A stretch of 64,000 nucleotides of DNA from assembly GCF_008271365.1 (NCBI RefSeq), contig NZ_CP043430.1, positions 744,001-808,000 on the forward strand, written 5' to 3'. Source of the stretch: Microbacterium sp. 1S1. Lineage in GTDB: Bacteria; Actinomycetota; Actinomycetes; Actinomycetales; Microbacteriaceae. Shown one piece after another: positions 60,773 through 64,000 of the stretch (within the stretch, counting starts at the first letter, position 1; each line of letters opens with the position of its first letter). The position numbers were made by a program, and so were the translations under genes. The notes beneath the pieces were generated by a model. That model saw only the letters and a list, made by a program, of their open reading frames with translations, did not search any database and had not been told where the DNA came from.

Positions 60773-61851
60773 CATCCCCGCAGGCGTCGGCATCGTTCGA
60801 CGCGAGCGCCCTGACCGACCCCGTCGACCCGGCCGCCGTCCGCGCCTTCGCGGCCGAGCTCCGGTCCCGGCGGACGACCGGCATGGCGGTGTCGTCGATC
60901 ATCGCGATCGTGGCCGTGGCGATCGCCGGGGCCGTGCTGCTCCCGGTCCTCGCCTCCGTGGTGGTGGCAGCGGGCAGCGGCTCTCCCGCCTCGGCGGCGA
61001 TCGCCCTCGTGCTCCTCCTGCTGGTGGCCACGGGGGTGGGCGTCCTCATCTGGTTGGGCGTCCGCAACGCACGCACCACCCGGTATCGCCTGCACCGGTT
61101 CGCCCAGGCCAACGGCATGACCTACGAGCCGCGCGTCGACGATCCGCCGCTGCCCGGGATGATCTTCCACCTCGGCCGCTCGCGCCTGGCCACCGACCTC
61201 ATCCGCGGCACGCACCCGCGGTTCGTGGAGTTCGGCAACTACCAGTACACTGTGCAGTCCGGGAAGAACTCGACGACATACCGGTGGGGCTACGTGGCCG
61301 TGAAGCTCGACGTCCCGCTGCCGAACATCGTGCTCGACGCGAAGGGCAACAACGGCTTCGGCTCCAACCTGCCTGCCTCGTTCCGGCGGGCGCAGCGTCT
61401 GTCCCTCGAGGGTGACTTCGACCAGCACTTCACCCTGTACTGCCCGGACGGCTACGAGCAGGACGCGCTCTACCTCTTCACCCCGGACATCATGGCGCGG
61501 TTCATCGACAACGCCGCGCAGCTCGACGTCGAGATCGTCGACGACTGGCTCTTCCTCTACACGCCCCGCCGGGCATCCACGCTCGATCCGGCGACGTGGG
61601 CCTGGCTCTTCGGAGCCGTGGGCGCGCTGCTGACCAAGCTCGACCAGTGGGCGCGATGGCGCGACGACCGCCTGGTCGCCGCCGCGACACCCGGGGGCCA
61701 TGCACTCCCGTTCGCCCCGCCGGCCGGGATGCTCACGCCGCCGCCCGGGGTGGCGCCGCAGGGCCGACGCCTCAAGCGCACGGGCACCTGGGTCCCGATC
61801 CTCGTGGTGATCGGATTCGCGGTCTTCTGGATGCTCAGCCGCTGGAATTGA
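60769..61851 (+). CDS. Membrane protein with DUF3137-like soluble domain
   Basis: A 360-residue protein with two helices near the N-terminus (SSIIAIVAVAIAGAVLLPVL and AIALVLLLLVATGVGVLIWL), a soluble domain (FVEFGNYQYTVQSGKNSTTY, DGYEQDALYLFTPDIMARFI) and a C-terminal helix (GTWVPILVVIGFAVFWMLSR). The layout resembles DUF3137-type membrane proteins; unproven. Translationally coupled to the preceding gene. Confidence 0.72.
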   Translation: MTSPQASASFDASALTDPVDPAAVRAFAAELRSRRTTGMAVSSIIAIVAVAIAGAVLLPVLASVVVAAGSGSPASAAIALVLLLLVATGVGVLIWLGVRNARTTRYRLHRFAQANGMTYEPRVDDPPLPGMIFHLGRSRLATDLIRGTHPRFVEFGNYQYTVQSGKNSTTYRWGYVAVKLDVPLPNIVLDAKGNNGFGSNLPASFRRAQRLSLEGDFDQHFTLYCPDGYEQDALYLFTPDIMARFIDNAAQLDVEIVDDWLFLYTPRRASTLDPATWAWLFGAVGALLTKLDQWARWRDDRLVAAATPGGHALPFAPPAGMLTPPPGVAPQGRRLKRTGTWVPILVVIGFAVFWMLSRWN

Positions 61852-61864
61852 CGAACCCGATGTG

Positions 61865-61901
61865 GGGGTGGGTGCCGCTCTGGGGAACCGACGCCCACCC
61901 C
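61865..61901 (+). terminator. Hairpin after the membrane-protein gene
   Basis: GGGGTGGGTG (61865-61874) pairs with 61892-61901 (ten pairs, one G-T) around a 17-nt loop. The arm sequence resembles the family A box, but there is only one pair. It probably ends the two-gene unit. The following 200 nt (61902-62106) hold no gene I can support. Confidence 0.55.
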
Positions 61902-62106
61902 ATCCCCCCTCGGGATCGAAAGGAATTCGACGTTCCCTCCGCATTGACGGTTCGACCGTCCCGCCCGTGGTCAGCTGGGGACTGACGCTGCGTGGCGATA
62001 CCGGGATGGTATACCGGCGGACGTTGCACCCGGTTGCGTTCATGCGCGGGAATGCACTTTCCCGCGTGAACCCCAGCAGTCTCGAAGGCAAGTAGCAGCA
62101 GACGAC

Positions 62107-62977
62107 TTGGACGGGCTCATCGAAGCGATTGTGGATTCGCCCACCCCGGAAGTCGTGTTCTCCGCCGGAGATGAAACTCTCACACTCTCCGAGTCGACCG
62201 CTTTTCCCGGAGCACCCTCGCTGCAATTCTCAGTCGCTGACGAGGCTGATGTCGAAGTCGACGGAGAATCAGCTTCGGCTACCCTATTGCTACCGCCGGA
62301 GTCCACCTCGAAGGCGATCCAGATAGAGGCGGACGAAGAACTCGACTTCATCCTTCAAGAGGATGGAAGTGCTCTGATCATGCCAGCCGACGACGACAGC
62401 TTGGTGAGCTACGGGCTACTCGAGCCTCCGTCGGCGACGGTCGACGGCGCCCCGGTTCCTGCGGAGTATCGCGTCGTGGACGATGGTCTGGAAATCTATA
62501 CCCCGTCCGCCCGGGGCGCAGCGTTCGCTGCGACTGCCGGATGGACGTACTCAAATAATGTCAATTCCAAGACTCTCGCCCCTGGGGGATACGTATCGAA
62601 GGCCGCTGCACTCAAAGAACTGAAGAGGTGCTTCAACTGCAGCTTCCCCGTTGGAGGGGGCTGGGGCAAAGTTCCCCGCTGTTGGAAACCTTTGGAACCT
62701 CAAAGTTCCCACCCGGCCCCTCGCACCGGTGAAGGTGACTGCAGCCGACGCATCATATGGCTCGTGGACCTTCACCACTCTGGCGGGGCATTTCGACCAT
62801 GCCGGTTCAACCATCACTTTCCGCATGAACGCCGGTAGAGACGGCGAGTATGTGCTCGCGGTCAACGCGAACGTGAAAGGCTCGAACGTTTGGGAGCCCT
62901 TGAACACCTACATCGCGAAGAATACGTGGACCAATTTCGTTCTGCGCACATGCCAGAACGCGAAAAGCCACTCGTGA
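62107..62977 (+). pseudogene. Broken gene for a secreted CFNC-motif protein
   Basis: The frame from about 62090 opens with residues that look like a mature N-terminus (VAADDLDGLIEAIVDSPTPE) but has no start codon with a ribosome site and no signal peptide. It reads to KELKRCFNCSFPVGG, then shifts: the continuation KFPAVGNLWNL, TFTTLAGHFDHAGSTITFRM and EPLNTYIAKNTWTNFVLRTC lies one base over, to the stop at 62977. One extra G in GTTGGAGGGGGC near 62655 explains the shift. GC is lower and codon use less biased than nearby genes, suggesting acquired DNA. Confidence 0.65.
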
Positions 62978-63435
62978 CCGGCAGAATTCGTCCCCGGGCC
63001 GCAATGTGGGCGTTGATCCTCTCGTGGGGAGCCGGCTCAGCAGTGCAGCTCGGAGTCCTCGTGCACGGAGCGCCCTTCGACCTCGCATCGACGCTCGGCC
63101 TGATGGGGTTGTACCAAGTGTTCAGCATCCCGCTCGCCGTGTGGTCCGTTGCCGCACCTCTCGTCGCGATGGCTGTAAGCGATCGATGGGGACGCACGTG
63201 GATGACCGTAGCCATCGGTTTCCTTGCGGCGCTGATCGGGTTGGGAGTCAGTGCCGCGATCATCGTGCAGCTCACACTTGCGAGCTCCGATACAACGACG
63301 TTCTCGACGCTCCCCGAGACGGTTGTCGCGTTGGGAGCGTTCCACTTCGTCGCGTGGGGGGTGCTCGCGGCCGTGCAGTCCGGAACGGCGCCGAGCCAAC
63401 GCACGGCACATAGGAGAGGCACTCGCCTCACCTGA
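62950..63435 (+). CDS. Small four-helix membrane protein in the low-GC patch
   Basis: A 161-residue protein with four hydrophobic segments (MWALILSWGAGSAVQLGVLV, VFSIPLAVWSVAAPLVAMAV, MTVAIGFLAALIGLGVSAAI, VVALGAFHFVAWGVLAAVQS) and a basic C-terminus. It overlaps the end of the broken gene by 28 nt. The start at 62950 avoids further overlap; no family recognised. Base composition matches the broken gene, so both probably arrived together. Confidence 0.6.
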   Translation: MPEREKPLVTGRIRPRAAMWALILSWGAGSAVQLGVLVHGAPFDLASTLGLMGLYQVFSIPLAVWSVAAPLVAMAVSDRWGRTWMTVAIGFLAALIGLGVSAAIIVQLTLASSDTTTFSTLPETVVALGAFHFVAWGVLAAVQSGTAPSQRTAHRRGTRLT

Positions 63436-63447
63436 CCCACTCCTGTA

Positions 63448-63476
63448 AGGGGACCTGATGCATCGTCAGGTCCCCT
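63448..63476. terminator. Bidirectional hairpin at the convergent gene ends
   Basis: AGGGGACCTGA (63448-63458) and its exact complement (63466-63476) enclose 7 nt, between the stops at 63435 and 63482. Confidence 0.8.
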
Positions 63477-63481
63477 ACAGT

Positions 63482-64000
63482 TCAGAAGACCGGCCCTGGG
63501 GCCTGCTCCACGGCAGGCCCCAGGGCCGTCGTCCCGGCCAGGACCGCGTCGAGCATCTGCCAGGCGTCCGCAGCGCGCATCGCCTCTCCGATCTGCCGTG
63601 CGCGGTCCCGGAACGTCGGCTCGGCCAGCACCCGGTGCACGGCCTCGGCCACCTGCCCCGGCTTCGGCGCATTCGTCCGCAGGTTGATGCCGACGCCGGT
63701 CCAACCGACCCGGGCGGAGACCTCGACCTTGTCCTCCGTCTGACCCGCGACCACCAGCGGGACGCCCTGGGCAAGGGCCTGCTGCACCCCGCCGTAACCG
63801 CCGTTCGTGACGAACACGTCGACCTCCGGCAGCAGCCGGTCGTAGGGCAGGTATTCAGCGACACGGACGTTGGCCGGCAGCTCCTTCGGCAGCACCTCCC
63901 GCGGACGCCCGCCCGTGGAGACCACCACGAGCACGTCGGCCTGGGCGAGCCCGGCGATGGTCGGCAGCACGAGCTGGCCGAAGTCGGCGTTGGCGATGGT
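63482..64000 (-). CDS. C-terminal part of an MGT/UGT-type glycosyltransferase
   Basis: The frame continues to the window edge, giving the last 172 residues of a GT1-family enzyme. VLVVVSTGGRPREVL, VAEYLPYDRLLPEVDVFVTN and GGYGGVQQALAQGVPLVVAG form the sugar-nucleotide site, with QTEDK replacing the usual DQ motif. MGT-type relatives glycosylate macrolides or lipids. The N-terminal acceptor domain lies outside the window. Confidence 0.85.
   Translation of the reverse strand, partial: TIANADFGQLVLPTIAGLAQADVLVVVSTGGRPREVLPKELPANVRVAEYLPYDRLLPEVDVFVTNGGYGGVQQALAQGVPLVVAGQTEDKVEVSARVGWTGVGINLRTNAPKPGQVAEAVHRVLAEPTFRDRARQIGEAMRAADAWQMLDAVLAGTTALGPAVEQAPGPVF

Overview
The window is GC-rich (about 70 %), densely coded DNA from an actinobacterium, most likely a Microbacterium or close Microbacteriaceae relative. 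This rests on base composition, frequent GTG starts, 1-4 nt start/stop overlaps inside operons, the rpsF-ssb-rpsR-rplI cluster lying close to dnaB, FurA-type regulation of a catalase, and a short repeat typical of this family at 51587. No tRNA, rRNA, CRISPR array, prophage or transposase gene was found.

Layout. 1-2.4 kb: rhodanese, RibA and a MarR regulator. 2.4-4.1 kb: a PopR/ClgR-like regulator with a perfect 23-nt palindrome and, convergent to it, a two-gene clpP operon in which one subunit has lost its catalytic serine. 4.2-14 kb: thioesterase, a heptad-rich membrane protein, a PLP-dependent sulfur enzyme with a divergent Lrp regulator, acyl-CoA ligase, MATE and amino-acid transporters. 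14.1-16 kb: a NarL-type two-component system whose regulator is frameshifted. 16-21.8 kb: YigZ, a J-domain protein, FurA-catalase, a hydrolase and MsrA/MsrB. 21.9-31.7 kb: a sialic-acid type catabolic operon (NanA, NanK, NanE, a DUF4862-like protein) with a Dpp-type ABC importer that contains a fused permease-ATPase, controlled by a divergent GntR regulator over a perfect operator palindrome. 31.8-44.6 kb: assorted metabolic, transport and regulatory genes, including an OmpR-type two-component system that appears to drive itself and a PepSY protein. 44.6-52.6 kb: dnaB and the rpsF-ssb-rpsR-rplI operon, separated by a pair of exported surface proteins, a cupin gene and gene remnants. 52.7-61.9 kb: a lipoprotein, a second complete Opp/Dpp importer with a divergent AsnC regulator, and three conserved unknowns. 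62-64 kb: a lower-GC patch with a broken secreted-protein gene, a small membrane protein and the end of a glycosyltransferase gene.

The most interesting items are: (i) the PopR-like regulator, which combines an operator matching the PopR site reported in Streptomyces with an SsrA-like ALAA C-terminus, next to an active/degenerate ClpP pair; (ii) a cell-wall-anchored (LAMTG) protein with nine cysteine-free repeats that match the chaplin spacing pattern; and (iii) two families of 76-79 bp intergenic elements sharing one design, two inverted boxes followed by two direct boxes, present twice each at gene ends.

Several genes carry single-base frameshifts (14153-14775, 47698-49580, 62107-62977) or an apparently lost stop (39286-41067). 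These may be real or may be assembly errors; the sequence alone cannot decide.
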